Source: Candidatus Hydrothermarchaeota archaeon
GTDB taxonomy: Archaea; Hydrothermarchaeota; Hydrothermarchaeia; Hydrothermarchaeales; BMS3B
Direction: 5' to 3'
Length of the DNA stretch: 32,401 nt
NCBI GenBank assembly: GCA_015521945.1
Contig: WANG01000187.1
Span: forward strand, 1 to 32,401
The notes under the pieces were generated by a model that saw only the letters and a program-made list of their open reading frames with translations, had not been told where the DNA came from and searched no databases. This document shows, piece by piece, positions 22,330 through 30,059 of this stretch. Within the stretch, counting starts at the first letter, position 1. Each line of letters begins with the position of its first letter. The translations under genes and the position numbers were made by a program.

Positions 22330-22983
22330 TTAACCTCTTCGGTGCTTCCTCAGTAAAGGTGCCAGAAGCATGCCGGCTGCAAACCCCCCTGCATGGGCGA
22401 AGTACGCCACTCCGCCTGCCTGCATCTCCCCCAGGCTCAGCAGCCCCGTGAGCACCTGCAGCAGGAACCACAGCCCCAGCACCAGGGCAGCGGGGAGGTA
22501 CACCACCCTCACTATTATCCCAAGGATGATGAGCGTCCTCACCTTGGCGGTGGGGTAGCTGACGAAGTAGGCACCCAGCACCCCCGCAATCGCCCCGCTG
22601 GCGCCCACCCCAGGAAGCTGGGAGTCGGGGTAAACCGCAACCTGGGCGAGCATTGCCACGATGCCGGAGAAGAAGTAGAAGAGGGTGTACCTCACCCTCC
22701 CCATCATATCCTCCACGTTGTCCCCGAAGATGTACAGGTAGAGCATGTTTCCGGCGATGTGCAGAAATCCCCCGTGGATGAACATGGAGGTCAGGAGGGT
22801 GTGCAGCGCCTCCCCCTTGGTGAGCTTAGCCGGCACGGCGCCGTAGGTGTAGACGAACTCCTCCAGCCTGCCCTGGCTCCACAGGGAGAGCTCGTACACG
22901 AACACCCCCAGGTTAACCGCTATGAGGGTCCAGGTTACCAAGGGGACGCTCCTCGCAGGGTTGCGGTCGCCGATGGGTATCAT
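22330..22983 (-). CDS. Rhomboid family intramembrane serine protease
   Basis: The 217-residue protein has six membrane helices. The catalytic dyad is present: Ser129 in GVGASGAIAG and His197 in YFAHAGGFAAG. The oxyanion-side motif HGGFLHIAGNMLYLYIFG (H75, N79) is also intact. It should cut single-pass membrane proteins within or near the bilayer; the substrate is unknown. ATG 22983 overlaps the stop of the upstream membrane protein gene by four bases, so translation of the two is coupled. Confidence 0.93.
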   Translation of the reverse strand: MIPIGDRNPARSVPLVTWTLIAVNLGVFVYELSLWSQGRLEEFVYTYGAVPAKLTKGEALHTLLTSMFIHGGFLHIAGNMLYLYIFGDNVEDMMGRVRYTLFYFFSGIVAMLAQVAVYPDSQLPGVGASGAIAGVLGAYFVSYPTAKVRTLIILGIIVRVVYLPAALVLGLWFLLQVLTGLLSLGEMQAGGVAYFAHAGGFAAGMLLAPLLRKHRRG

Positions 22984-23639
22984 CGCCTCACCTGCCTCAG
23001 CTCCCTGAAGGCTCTGTAGGCGTCGCTCTTCCTGAAGCTCCTGAATCCGAGCCTCACGAGGAGGGGTGGGGAGAACTCAAAGGGTATGTTGAGCAGGAAT
23101 AGGAGCCCCAAGGCGATGGCGGCCTCTCCGGAGCCCGTGCGCAGGGCAATCAGCAGCCCCAGGAAGCTCCCCAAGATGCTCCCCGCTATGCCCGAGAGGT
23201 GCATCAGGGCTCTCCTCAGGGGCGTGGCTCTGAGGTACGTGCCGTAGTGCACCTTGAGGGTCGGCTCCACCCTTGCGGGACCGTTCAGGAAAACGTAGAG
23301 GAAGCGCATGCCCAGCAGCATGCCCGTGACGAGGTGGAAGAGGGTGTGCAGGGTGCTCATCAGCATCAGGGTGGCGACCAGGAAGACGCCCACCTGCGCC
23401 ACGCCCTCAAGGCGCGCCCCCACCCAGAAGAGGGGCACCGAGGCGAGGAGGGGGAGGCTCATCACCACAACCCCCGCCTTCAGCCCCACGCTGCGCTTCC
23501 TGAACCTCCTGGCATCTATCTCAGCCAGCCTATCCCCGTACCTCCGTGCCAGCTCCGGGTCTGCCTTCATCGCCCTCACAGCCCTCATGAACCCCTCCAC
23601 CGTGAAGTTCCTCTCAAGCTCCCTCAGCTCCCCTTCCAT
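22980..23639 (-). CDS. Uncharacterised membrane protein with a degenerate M50-protease-like motif
   Basis: The 219-residue protein begins with about 50 charged helical residues, then has hydrophobic segments at about 55-75, 80-112, 145-166 and 172-190. STLHTLFHLVTGMLLG contains H98-x3-H102 within a membrane segment, like the H-E-x-x-H of site-2 (M50) proteases but with threonine in place of the glutamate. It is followed by PLRRALMHLSGIAGSILG and a late NIPFEF, which recall the N-P-x-x-D-G part of M50. Without the glutamate it is probably not a protease; the resemblance is weak and by eye. It is coupled to the rhomboid gene by a four-base overlap, so a partner role is possible. GTGAGG lies upstream of ATG 23639. 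Confidence 0.65.
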   Translation of the reverse strand: MEGELRELERNFTVEGFMRAVRAMKADPELARRYGDRLAEIDARRFRKRSVGLKAGVVVMSLPLLASVPLFWVGARLEGVAQVGVFLVATLMLMSTLHTLFHLVTGMLLGMRFLYVFLNGPARVEPTLKVHYGTYLRATPLRRALMHLSGIAGSILGSFLGLLIALRTGSGEAAIALGLLFLLNIPFEFSPPLLVRLGFRSFRKSDAYRAFRELRQVRR

Positions 23640-23659
23640 GCATGATTATTTCCTCACGG

Positions 23660-23670
23660 CGGGTTATTAA
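23660..23670. promoter_or_regulatory. AT-rich promoter element between divergent genes
   Basis: GTTATTAAC is nearly palindromic. On the minus strand it lies about 25 bases before ATG 23639, correct for a TATA box. On the plus strand it is too close to ATG 23682 (about 17 bases) for normal spacing, so it is assigned with more confidence to the minus-strand genes. Confidence 0.35.
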
Positions 23671-23681
23671 CTTGCTGGAGC

Positions 23682-24260
23682 ATGGCTGATGAGAGGCACC
23701 TGCACCCCCTGCAGGTGTACATCCTGCTCCACCTGAAGCGGGCGGACACCGAGTACGCGAAGGGCATAGCCAGGAGGCTGAAAATCAGCACGGCGGAGGT
23801 GGAGGAGGCCCTCGGCAGGCTTGAGGCGTGGAGCCTCGTGGAGCGCTCCTCCGGGTCTGCGATAAAGAGGAGCGAGGCGAGGTTCAAGCTCGCCCAGGAG
23901 GTCAGGAAGCACCACCTGTACTACACCCTCACGAGGGCTGGTAAGCACCTGCTGCGGAAGCTGAGCATCACCTGCTACCTGCGCGCCCGCTACTCGGAGA
24001 AGGCGCCGGAGGTGCTGGAAGTGCTGAGGAAGGCGGGGTGCGAGAACCACCTCACCCTCGCCAGGCTCACCTCCATGAAGCCCGCGGAAGCCAAGGAGCT
24101 GCTTGAGCGCCTCCGCAGGGACGGGCTGGCAAGCACCTGCAGCGCCAGGGTGCTGAAGAGGAAGCACAGGAGGGCAAAGCCCAAGAAGGAGACCAGGACG
24201 CACCACACCTACTACCGCCTCTCCAGGATGGGCGAGCTCCTGCTCAGGGGCGCCCTGTAG
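23682..24260 (+). CDS. Double winged-helix protein, DUF2250-like
   Basis: The 192-residue protein consists of two winged-helix units. The first (about 1-90) starts LHPLQVYILLHLKRADTEYA, matching the archaeal DUF2250 family, and ends HHLYYTLTRAGKHLLRKL. The second (about 105-192) ends THHTYYRLSRMGELLLRG, a clear internal duplicate of the first unit's ending. It is basic, so DNA binding and a role as transcription regulator are likely; no ligand domain is present. It is alone on its strand, divergent from the membrane protein/rhomboid genes and convergent with gltX, whose stop is five bases away. Confidence 0.8.
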   Translation: MADERHLHPLQVYILLHLKRADTEYAKGIARRLKISTAEVEEALGRLEAWSLVERSSGSAIKRSEARFKLAQEVRKHHLYYTLTRAGKHLLRKLSITCYLRARYSEKAPEVLEVLRKAGCENHLTLARLTSMKPAEAKELLERLRRDGLASTCSARVLKRKHRRAKPKKETRTHHTYYRLSRMGELLLRGAL

Positions 24261-24265
24261 CCCGC

Positions 24266-25948
24266 CTAAGGGTGGGCGTAGCACGCCACGATCGCCTCAT
24301 CCTTAGAGTCTATCCTCACGAACCCGTACCTCTCAAACTGCACCACCCTGCCGGGCTCCACAGAGCGCAGGGCAGCCTCCCCCACCCCCGTATCCCTGCC
24401 CTCCGGCCTCAGCACCTCCACCTCCACGTGCTCCCCCGCGGGCACCCAGTGAATCAGCCTGGCTCCGTGACGCTTCGCCTCCTCAAGCTCCCTGCTGTGG
24501 AACTCCGCCACACCCTCGCCACCTCCAGCTCTCCTGAGCAGCACGTTGAAGCCCTCCATGAGCCTCACCACCTGCCCCTCCTCAAGCCTCTCAAGGTCGC
24601 GCCTGTCTATGAACACCTCAGCCCTGCCCCCCCTGCCGGAGAGCACCAGCTCCCTGTACCCCCTCTCGGGGTGGTCGGGGTGCAGCCTCACCCTCGCCCT
24701 GAAGCTCTCAATGCCCTCCACCACCAGCCTGGCTGGAGACGCCACGAAGAAGTAGCGGTCCGCCACGGGCTCAACCAGCTGGCGGTTGTGGGCATAGAGC
24801 ACCTTCCAGCTGAAGCTTATATCGCTCTGCTTCACCCCCGCCTCCAGCACAGCCCTGCGCACCGCCTCGGGCATGAACCCCCTCCTGGCGAGGGCGCGCA
24901 GGGTGCCGAGTCTGACATCATCCCACCCGGAGTACTCCCCCGCCTCAATCCCCCGCCTGATCTCCGAGGTGCTCAGGCGCACCCCCTCTATCTTCATCCT
25001 GCCGTAGTGGATGAACTCCGGCATCTCCCACCCGAAGAACCTGTAGATGAACTCCTGCTTGCGGGTGTTGACTATGTGGTCCTTCCCGCGAAGCACGTGG
25101 GTGACTCCCAGCAGGTGGTCGTCCACCGCCACCGAGAAGTTCATCAGGGGGTACACCCTGGCATCCACCCTGGGGTGGGGCACCTCCGAGATGCGCATTA
25201 TCGGGAAGTCCCTCATAGCAGGGTCCCTGAGCTCCATGCCCGTCTTCAGCCTCAGCACCGCCTCCCCCTCTTTAAGCTCCGAGAACATCCTGCCGAACTC
25301 CCGCAGGTTCTCCTCCACGCTCTGCTCCCTGTGCTCGCACGGCTCGCCGCGACCCCTGAGCCTCCTGAAGTGCTCCGTATCGCAGAAGCACACGTAGGCT
25401 CTGCCCATGCGGATGAGCTGCTCCGCGTGCTCCCTGTAAACATCCAGGCGTGAGCTCTGCACCACCACCTGGTGCACCTCAACCCCCAGCCAGCTCAGGT
25501 CCTGGGGTATCATCTCGTACGCCGGCGGGTAAACCCTCGCCGGGTCCGTGTCCTCTATGCGCAGAATCAGCCTCCCCGAGTACCTCCTGACGTACTCGTG
25601 GTTCAGCACCGCAGCCCTGGCGTGCCCCAGGTGGAGGGGCCCGCTGGGGTTGGGCGCAAACCTCATGACCACCCTGCTGGTGTCCCCGGGGAGCTCTGGA
25701 AGCCCCGCCTCCCGCTTCCTCCTCCTCTCAGGAGCCCCCAGCCTCTCCGCCTCCCTCTCTATCTCCTCCCTGGTGAGGGCGTTCACCTCCTCCACCACCC
25801 TGCGCACCTCCTCCACCACCTCCCTCCCCCTGCCCCTCAGCTCGGGATGCTCCCCCATGAGCTTGCCCAGCACCGCCTTCCAGTTAGCCCTGCCGTACCT
25901 CTTGGCATTCAGAATCGCGTGCCTCCTCGCAGCCTCAAGGTAGCTCAC
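24266..25948 (-). CDS. gltX: Glutamyl-tRNA synthetase, archaeal type
   Basis: The 560-residue class I synthetase attaches glutamate to tRNA-Glu and, in archaea using the amidotransferase route, may also serve other tRNA charging. An N-terminal archaeal helical extension (about 1-90) precedes the catalytic domain. This has FAPNPSGPLHLGHARAA (HLGH at 106-109) and the KMSKS equivalent in VRLSTSEIRRG. CFCDTEHF and a following cysteine look like a zinc site. The C-terminal half is the beta-barrel anticodon domain shared by GlnRS and archaeal GluRS. GTG 25948 overlaps the RNase J stop by four bases, with GGGTGAGC as ribosome site. Confidence 0.94.
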   Translation of the reverse strand: MSYLEAARRHAILNAKRYGRANWKAVLGKLMGEHPELRGRGREVVEEVRRVVEEVNALTREEIEREAERLGAPERRRKREAGLPELPGDTSRVVMRFAPNPSGPLHLGHARAAVLNHEYVRRYSGRLILRIEDTDPARVYPPAYEMIPQDLSWLGVEVHQVVVQSSRLDVYREHAEQLIRMGRAYVCFCDTEHFRRLRGRGEPCEHREQSVEENLREFGRMFSELKEGEAVLRLKTGMELRDPAMRDFPIMRISEVPHPRVDARVYPLMNFSVAVDDHLLGVTHVLRGKDHIVNTRKQEFIYRFFGWEMPEFIHYGRMKIEGVRLSTSEIRRGIEAGEYSGWDDVRLGTLRALARRGFMPEAVRRAVLEAGVKQSDISFSWKVLYAHNRQLVEPVADRYFFVASPARLVVEGIESFRARVRLHPDHPERGYRELVLSGRGGRAEVFIDRRDLERLEEGQVVRLMEGFNVLLRRAGGGEGVAEFHSRELEEAKRHGARLIHWVPAGEHVEVEVLRPEGRDTGVGEAALRSVEPGRVVQFERYGFVRIDSKDEAIVACYAHP

Positions 25949-27249
25949 ACGCTCACCCTCTGCCCGTTCCTGAGCAGGAACACCTCGCGGTTTATGCTGT
26001 ACCCCAGGGACTCCGCGAGCTCCGCGTAGCTCGCCTGCATCTCAAGGGAGCCGTGGGTAGGTATGACCTTCTCCGGCTGCAGCATCTTGAGCAGGTCGTA
26101 GTGGTCCTCCTTGGAGGCGTGCCCCGAAACGTGCAGCCCCTTGAACAGCCTCGCCCCCTGCAGCTTGAGCTTGGTCTCCACCGCATACCTCTGCGCCACG
26201 TTTATGGGGTTGGGGATAATGTCGGCTGAGAATAGCACCTCATCCCCCTCCTCAATCCTGTACTCCATCTTCTGGTTCGCTATCCTGGTGAGGAGGGCAT
26301 CGGGCTCCCCCTGGTGCCCCGTAACTATCAGCAGGTACCTGTGCTTCTCCTTCGCCACCCTCCTGAGCACCTTCTTTATGGCGTTCTTGCTGCCGTAGAT
26401 GTGGGTGTTCTCCGGGAGGTCAACTATCCCCTTCCGCTCCGCTATGCCCACGTACTTCTCCATGCTCCTGCCCAGCAGCACGGGCTCGCGGTCAAGCTTC
26501 GTGGCTATGTCAACAACGCTCTTCAGCCTGGCGATGTGGGAGGAGAAGGTGGTTACTATCAGCCCCTTCTCCCCGCTGCTCTTCAGCAGGGTGTCCTCAA
26601 GCAGGGTTCTCGCCACCTGCTCGGAGGGGGTGCGCCCGTCGTTGGAGACGCGGGTGGTCTCTATTATCAGCGCCTTCAGCCCCTCCTTTCCGAGCTCCCT
26701 TATCCTGCGGTAGTCGGGCTTGGTGCCTATCACAGGGTTATCGTCAAGCTTGAAGTCGTTGAGGTAGGCAACGCTGCCCTCCCGGGTGTGCACCACCAAG
26801 AAAACCGTATCCGGGATGCTGTGGGTTATCCTCACGAACTCTATGCTCAGGTCGGGCATGAGCTGCAGCACCTCCCCCGCCTCAAGCACGTACAGTGGGT
26901 TCTGAGCCCTTCCCCTGAGCTCCCGCCTCACCAGCTCTATGGTGTAGGGGGTGCCTATTATGGGCGCCTCCGGGAACTTTCCCGCAAGCAGGGGAACAGC
27001 TCCTATGTGGTCAAGATGCCCGTGGGTGAGCACTATCGCCCTGACCTTCCCGTAGTCTCCGTTCAGTGCTGGAATTATGCCCCGCTGGGCAAGCTCCTCA
27101 TGGGACAGCTTAGATATATCCGTGTCCTCATGAATGAGCACCCTGTCCAGGCGTATCCCCATGTCAGCCACTATTGAGTCCTCTCCACACCTGATTACCG
27201 TCATGTTCCTGCCTACTTCCTCATATCCTCCAACCGCATGAATCTCCAC
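25945..27249 (-). CDS. rnj: RNase J (archaeal beta-CASP 5'-3' exoribonuclease)
   Basis: The 434-residue enzyme degrades RNA from the 5' end. The metallo-beta-lactamase ligands are HGHLDH (76-81), ITHSIPD, the aspartate of LNDFKLD and the late H of IPTHGSLE; the beta-CASP part has VTGHQGEPDALL, and HVSGHAS is the typical RNase J segment. The C-terminal extension of bacterial RNase J is absent, as in archaea. The frame is open upstream into fni, but GTG 27249 (VEIHAVGGYEEVGRN) with GGGGTGA just before it is the sensible start. It sits between fni and gltX, a long-conserved archaeal gene order. Confidence 0.93.
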   Translation of the reverse strand: MEIHAVGGYEEVGRNMTVIRCGEDSIVADMGIRLDRVLIHEDTDISKLSHEELAQRGIIPALNGDYGKVRAIVLTHGHLDHIGAVPLLAGKFPEAPIIGTPYTIELVRRELRGRAQNPLYVLEAGEVLQLMPDLSIEFVRITHSIPDTVFLVVHTREGSVAYLNDFKLDDNPVIGTKPDYRRIRELGKEGLKALIIETTRVSNDGRTPSEQVARTLLEDTLLKSSGEKGLIVTTFSSHIARLKSVVDIATKLDREPVLLGRSMEKYVGIAERKGIVDLPENTHIYGSKNAIKKVLRRVAKEKHRYLLIVTGHQGEPDALLTRIANQKMEYRIEEGDEVLFSADIIPNPINVAQRYAVETKLKLQGARLFKGLHVSGHASKEDHYDLLKMLQPEKVIPTHGSLEMQASYAELAESLGYSINREVFLLRNGQRVSV

Positions 27250-27253
27250 AGTA

Positions 27254-28300
27254 TCACCCCAGCATGCCTCTGGCGCTGAGCCACTCCCTGCACCTGCCCA
27301 GCACCACCACTCTGGAGCTGGAGAGCGCCTCAACGTCCCCGGAACCCGTGAGGAACATCGCCACCCTCAGCTCCCGCTCGTAGGTGCGCAGCACCCTTAC
27401 AACCCCCTCCGCACCCCTCACCGCCTCCTTCAGCAGGGGCAGAGCTATGCCGCAGGCGCGTGCCCCGAGAGCCAGCGCCTTGGCGACGTCCACCCCGCTC
27501 CTCACGCCCCCCGTGGCGAACACGGGCACCGACACCGAACGGGCGCACTCCACCAGGCTAACCACCGTGGGGATGCCCCAGCTCAGGAACCTCCTCGCCA
27601 CCTCCTCGGTGCCCCGGTAGCTCTCCACGGCTGCGAAGCTCGTGCCTCCTGCGCCTCCCACGTCTATCGCCGAAACCCCCGCCTCCTCCAGGCGGGCGGC
27701 ATCCTCGGCGCATATCCCCGCCCCCGTCTCCTTGACTATCACCGGCACATCCAGCGCATCGCACACCTCGGATATGCGCTCCAGCACGCCCGCAAACTGG
27801 GTGTCGCCCTCCCTCTGCACCGCCTCCTGCAGGGGGTTCAGGTGCAGGGCTATGGCATCAGCCTCTATCATCTCCACCGCGCGCTGCGCCTCCCTTGAGG
27901 TGAAGCCCCTGCAGAACTGCACCGCTCCCAGGTTGGCTATCAGGTAGGCATCTGGCGCGTGCTTCCTCGCCACCGCAAAGCTCTCAACCAGCTCCCTGTG
28001 CTCAATACCCGCCCGCTGGCTTCCCACACCTAAGGGGATGTTGAGCTCCTGGGCAGCCACCGCCAAGTTGCGGTTAATCTTCTCAGCCTCCGCATGCCCC
28101 CCCGTCATGGCGGCTATGAACAGGGGCATGCTCACCCTCCTGCCCAGAAAGCTTGTCTCCAAGCTTATCCTCTCGGCATCCACCTCCGGCAGCGCGCGGT
28201 GCACGAGCACCACGTCCTCAAATCCCGCGCTGATTTCAGCCTCAACACTTTCGTTCAGGCATATTCGTATGTGGTCAAGCTTCCTTTCTGATATGCTCAT
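27254..28300 (-). CDS. fni: Isopentenyl-diphosphate delta-isomerase, type 2
   Basis: The 348-residue FMN enzyme interconverts IPP and DMAPP, the building blocks of archaeal lipid chains. Recognisable segments are RKLDHIRICL at the N-terminus, the IAAMTGGH flavin-site loop, GVGSQRAG, ALHLNPLQEAVQREGD (catalytic glutamine and metal-binding residues), VIVKETGAGI, DVGGAGGTSFA and FATGGVRSG. The TIM-barrel length is normal. It follows ipk after five bases and is followed by rnj, whose ribosome site lies in its last codons. Confidence 0.95.
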   Translation of the reverse strand: MSISERKLDHIRICLNESVEAEISAGFEDVVLVHRALPEVDAERISLETSFLGRRVSMPLFIAAMTGGHAEAEKINRNLAVAAQELNIPLGVGSQRAGIEHRELVESFAVARKHAPDAYLIANLGAVQFCRGFTSREAQRAVEMIEADAIALHLNPLQEAVQREGDTQFAGVLERISEVCDALDVPVIVKETGAGICAEDAARLEEAGVSAIDVGGAGGTSFAAVESYRGTEEVARRFLSWGIPTVVSLVECARSVSVPVFATGGVRSGVDVAKALALGARACGIALPLLKEAVRGAEGVVRVLRTYERELRVAMFLTGSGDVEALSSSRVVVLGRCREWLSARGMLG

Positions 28301-28305
28301 CCAAT

Positions 28306-29079
28306 CTACCCCTTCACTATGGTTCCTCTGACCTTCTCCCCTGATAAAGCTTTCCTAAGCCTCCCCTCTTCAAGAGCATTTATTATAACCGAGGTGTACC
28401 CGCGCCTCGCGAGCTCAACCAGCTCCTCAAGCTTCCTCCTCATCCCCCCCGTGGCGTCATGGCTCCGCATCTCCGGCGCAAGCCTTCCGAAGCTCTCGGG
28501 GGTCACCTCGGGTATAAGCTTCGCCCCGGGGCTCCCGGGCTCAGCCGAGTATATGCCATCCACATCGGTGGCGAGCACTATCCTTCTGGGCCTGAGCTCC
28601 AGGGCAAGCTCCCGCACCAGGGTGTCACCCGAGAGGATGCACACCCCCAGCTCAGCGTCCCTGGCGACATCCCCGCACAGCACGGGCACCAGCCCCAGCT
28701 CCAGCAGCCACCTCACCGTTCCAAGCTCAAGCCTCTCGGGCTCTCCCCTCCTGCACACCGCAATTGCCGAGGTCTGGACACCGAAGGCTCTCACCCCCGC
28801 CTCAACCAGAGCCCCCACCACCAGGCGGGTGAGCTCCGCCATCGCCTGCCTGGTCAGGGCTATACCCCTGAGCTGCTCCTCAGAGCTCAGCCCCCTGTGG
28901 AGAGCGTACTCAAGCGCCAGGGGGTGCCCGAAGCTTCCCCCCCCGTGAACCACCACCAGGGGCTCCCTCTCAGCCACCGGGAGAATCTCCCGTGCGAGCC
29001 TCCGCATAACCCCGTGCCTGAAGCTGAAGGGCTCCTGCTTTCTTGTTATCAGGCTCCCACCGAGCTTTAGCAGAATCAT
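28306..29079 (-). CDS. ipk: Isopentenyl phosphate kinase
   Basis: The 257-residue amino-acid-kinase-fold enzyme phosphorylates isopentenyl phosphate to IPP, the last step of the archaeal mevalonate route. LLKLGGSLIT at the start, VVHGGGSFGHPLA with catalytic His52, LCGDVA, LSGDTLVRELA, ATDVDGIY and SHDATGGMRRK are the family marks; the histidine distinguishes it from other kinases of the fold. ATG 29079 overlaps the mvk stop as ATGA, so translation is coupled. Confidence 0.95.
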   Translation of the reverse strand: MILLKLGGSLITRKQEPFSFRHGVMRRLAREILPVAEREPLVVVHGGGSFGHPLALEYALHRGLSSEEQLRGIALTRQAMAELTRLVVGALVEAGVRAFGVQTSAIAVCRRGEPERLELGTVRWLLELGLVPVLCGDVARDAELGVCILSGDTLVRELALELRPRRIVLATDVDGIYSAEPGSPGAKLIPEVTPESFGRLAPEMRSHDATGGMRRKLEELVELARRGYTSVIINALEEGRLRKALSGEKVRGTIVKG

Positions 29080-30017
29080 CCCTCAATCACGGCTCCCTCT
29101 GCGCTGACCTCCACGCTGAAGGCGCTGCACGAGCTGGAGAGCGCCTCAAGCACCTCCCCGTGCCTCTCCTGGGCAAGGGCGACCATGCACCCCCCACCCC
29201 CGGCGCCAGTGAGCTTCGCACCCTCCGCTCCCGCCGCTCTTGCGGCATGCACCAGGCGGTTGAGCTCGGGTGTGGATACGCCGAGAGCCTCCAGCAGGTG
29301 GTGGTTGATGTTCATGAGCTCGCCCAGGCGGCGTGCGCTGTGGCGCTCCACCTCCCCCCTCGCCGCCAGGGTAACGGCTCCGATGGCATCCAGCAGGCTC
29401 TCAACCACCCTCTCATGCCTGCGGTGGAGGCTCCTCACCCTCGCCACCAGGTCTGCGGTTCGCCTCTTGACGCGGGTATCACCCACCACCAGCCTCAGCT
29501 CCGGAGGGGTGAGCCTCTCGTACCCTCCCCCGTGGATGTAAAGCATGCCCCCGTGGGCTGAAATCGCGGTGTCCGTCGGGGATGCGGCACCCTGCACCCG
29601 CAGCTCAACCCTGTGCCCCAGCTCCGCCAGCCTCCCGGGCGACACCTCCGCCCCCAGGAGGCGCAGCACCGCAAGCAGGGTGGCAACGCTCACCGCCGCG
29701 CTTGAACCCAGACCGGCCGCCTCCGGCAGCTCAGAGCGGATGCTCAGCCTCACCCCGGTGCGCCTCCCAGCCTCCCTGAAAGCCTCCTCCACGGCTGCGG
29801 CAACGTACCTGAACCTCCCCCTCGGCTTTCCCTCCCCTCCAAGCCTAAGGCGCTGGCGAACACCCCGCTGCTCCACCACCACCCCATCACCCGCCAGCTC
29901 GGCAGTGACCCTCACCCGCCTGCTTATGGCGCAGACTATCGCCGGTCTCCCGTAGACCACCGCGTGCTCTCCGAAGAGTATGACCTTGCCAGGGGCTGAC
30001 GCCGTGAGCATGCTCAT
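29076..30017 (-). CDS. mvk: Mevalonate kinase
   Basis: The 313-residue GHMP kinase phosphorylates mevalonate. The N-terminus has SAPGKVILFGEHAVVYG (Lys11), the ATP loop is EAAGLGSSAAVSV (102-108 GLGSSAA), the catalytic aspartate is D149 in SPTDTAIS, and the third motif is KLTGAGGGGCM. It opens the mvk-ipk-fni-rnj-gltX run. ATG 30017 lies about 23 bases after a TTTATA box, so the mRNA is probably leaderless. Confidence 0.95.
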   Translation of the reverse strand: MSMLTASAPGKVILFGEHAVVYGRPAIVCAISRRVRVTAELAGDGVVVEQRGVRQRLRLGGEGKPRGRFRYVAAAVEEAFREAGRRTGVRLSIRSELPEAAGLGSSAAVSVATLLAVLRLLGAEVSPGRLAELGHRVELRVQGAASPTDTAISAHGGMLYIHGGGYERLTPPELRLVVGDTRVKRRTADLVARVRSLHRRHERVVESLLDAIGAVTLAARGEVERHSARRLGELMNINHHLLEALGVSTPELNRLVHAARAAGAEGAKLTGAGGGGCMVALAQERHGEVLEALSSSCSAFSVEVSAEGAVIEG

Positions 30018-30024
30018 AAAATCT

Positions 30025-30043
30025 CCCCTAAGGGGTATAAAGC
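30025..30043 (-). promoter_or_regulatory. Promoter of the mevalonate gene run, with adjacent palindrome
   Basis: On the minus strand GCTTTATACC (about 30034-30043) is a good TATA box centred about 23 bases before ATG 30017. Between box and start lies CCCCTTAGGGG (30025-30035), with five-base arms around a central base. It is placed where a bound repressor would block transcription initiation. Confidence 0.5.
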
Positions 30044-30059
30044 TTTCAGGGTGCCCTTC

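Noticed and set aside
24272..25453. 393-residue plus-strand frame
   Set aside because: It is antisense to gltX with shadow-type composition.
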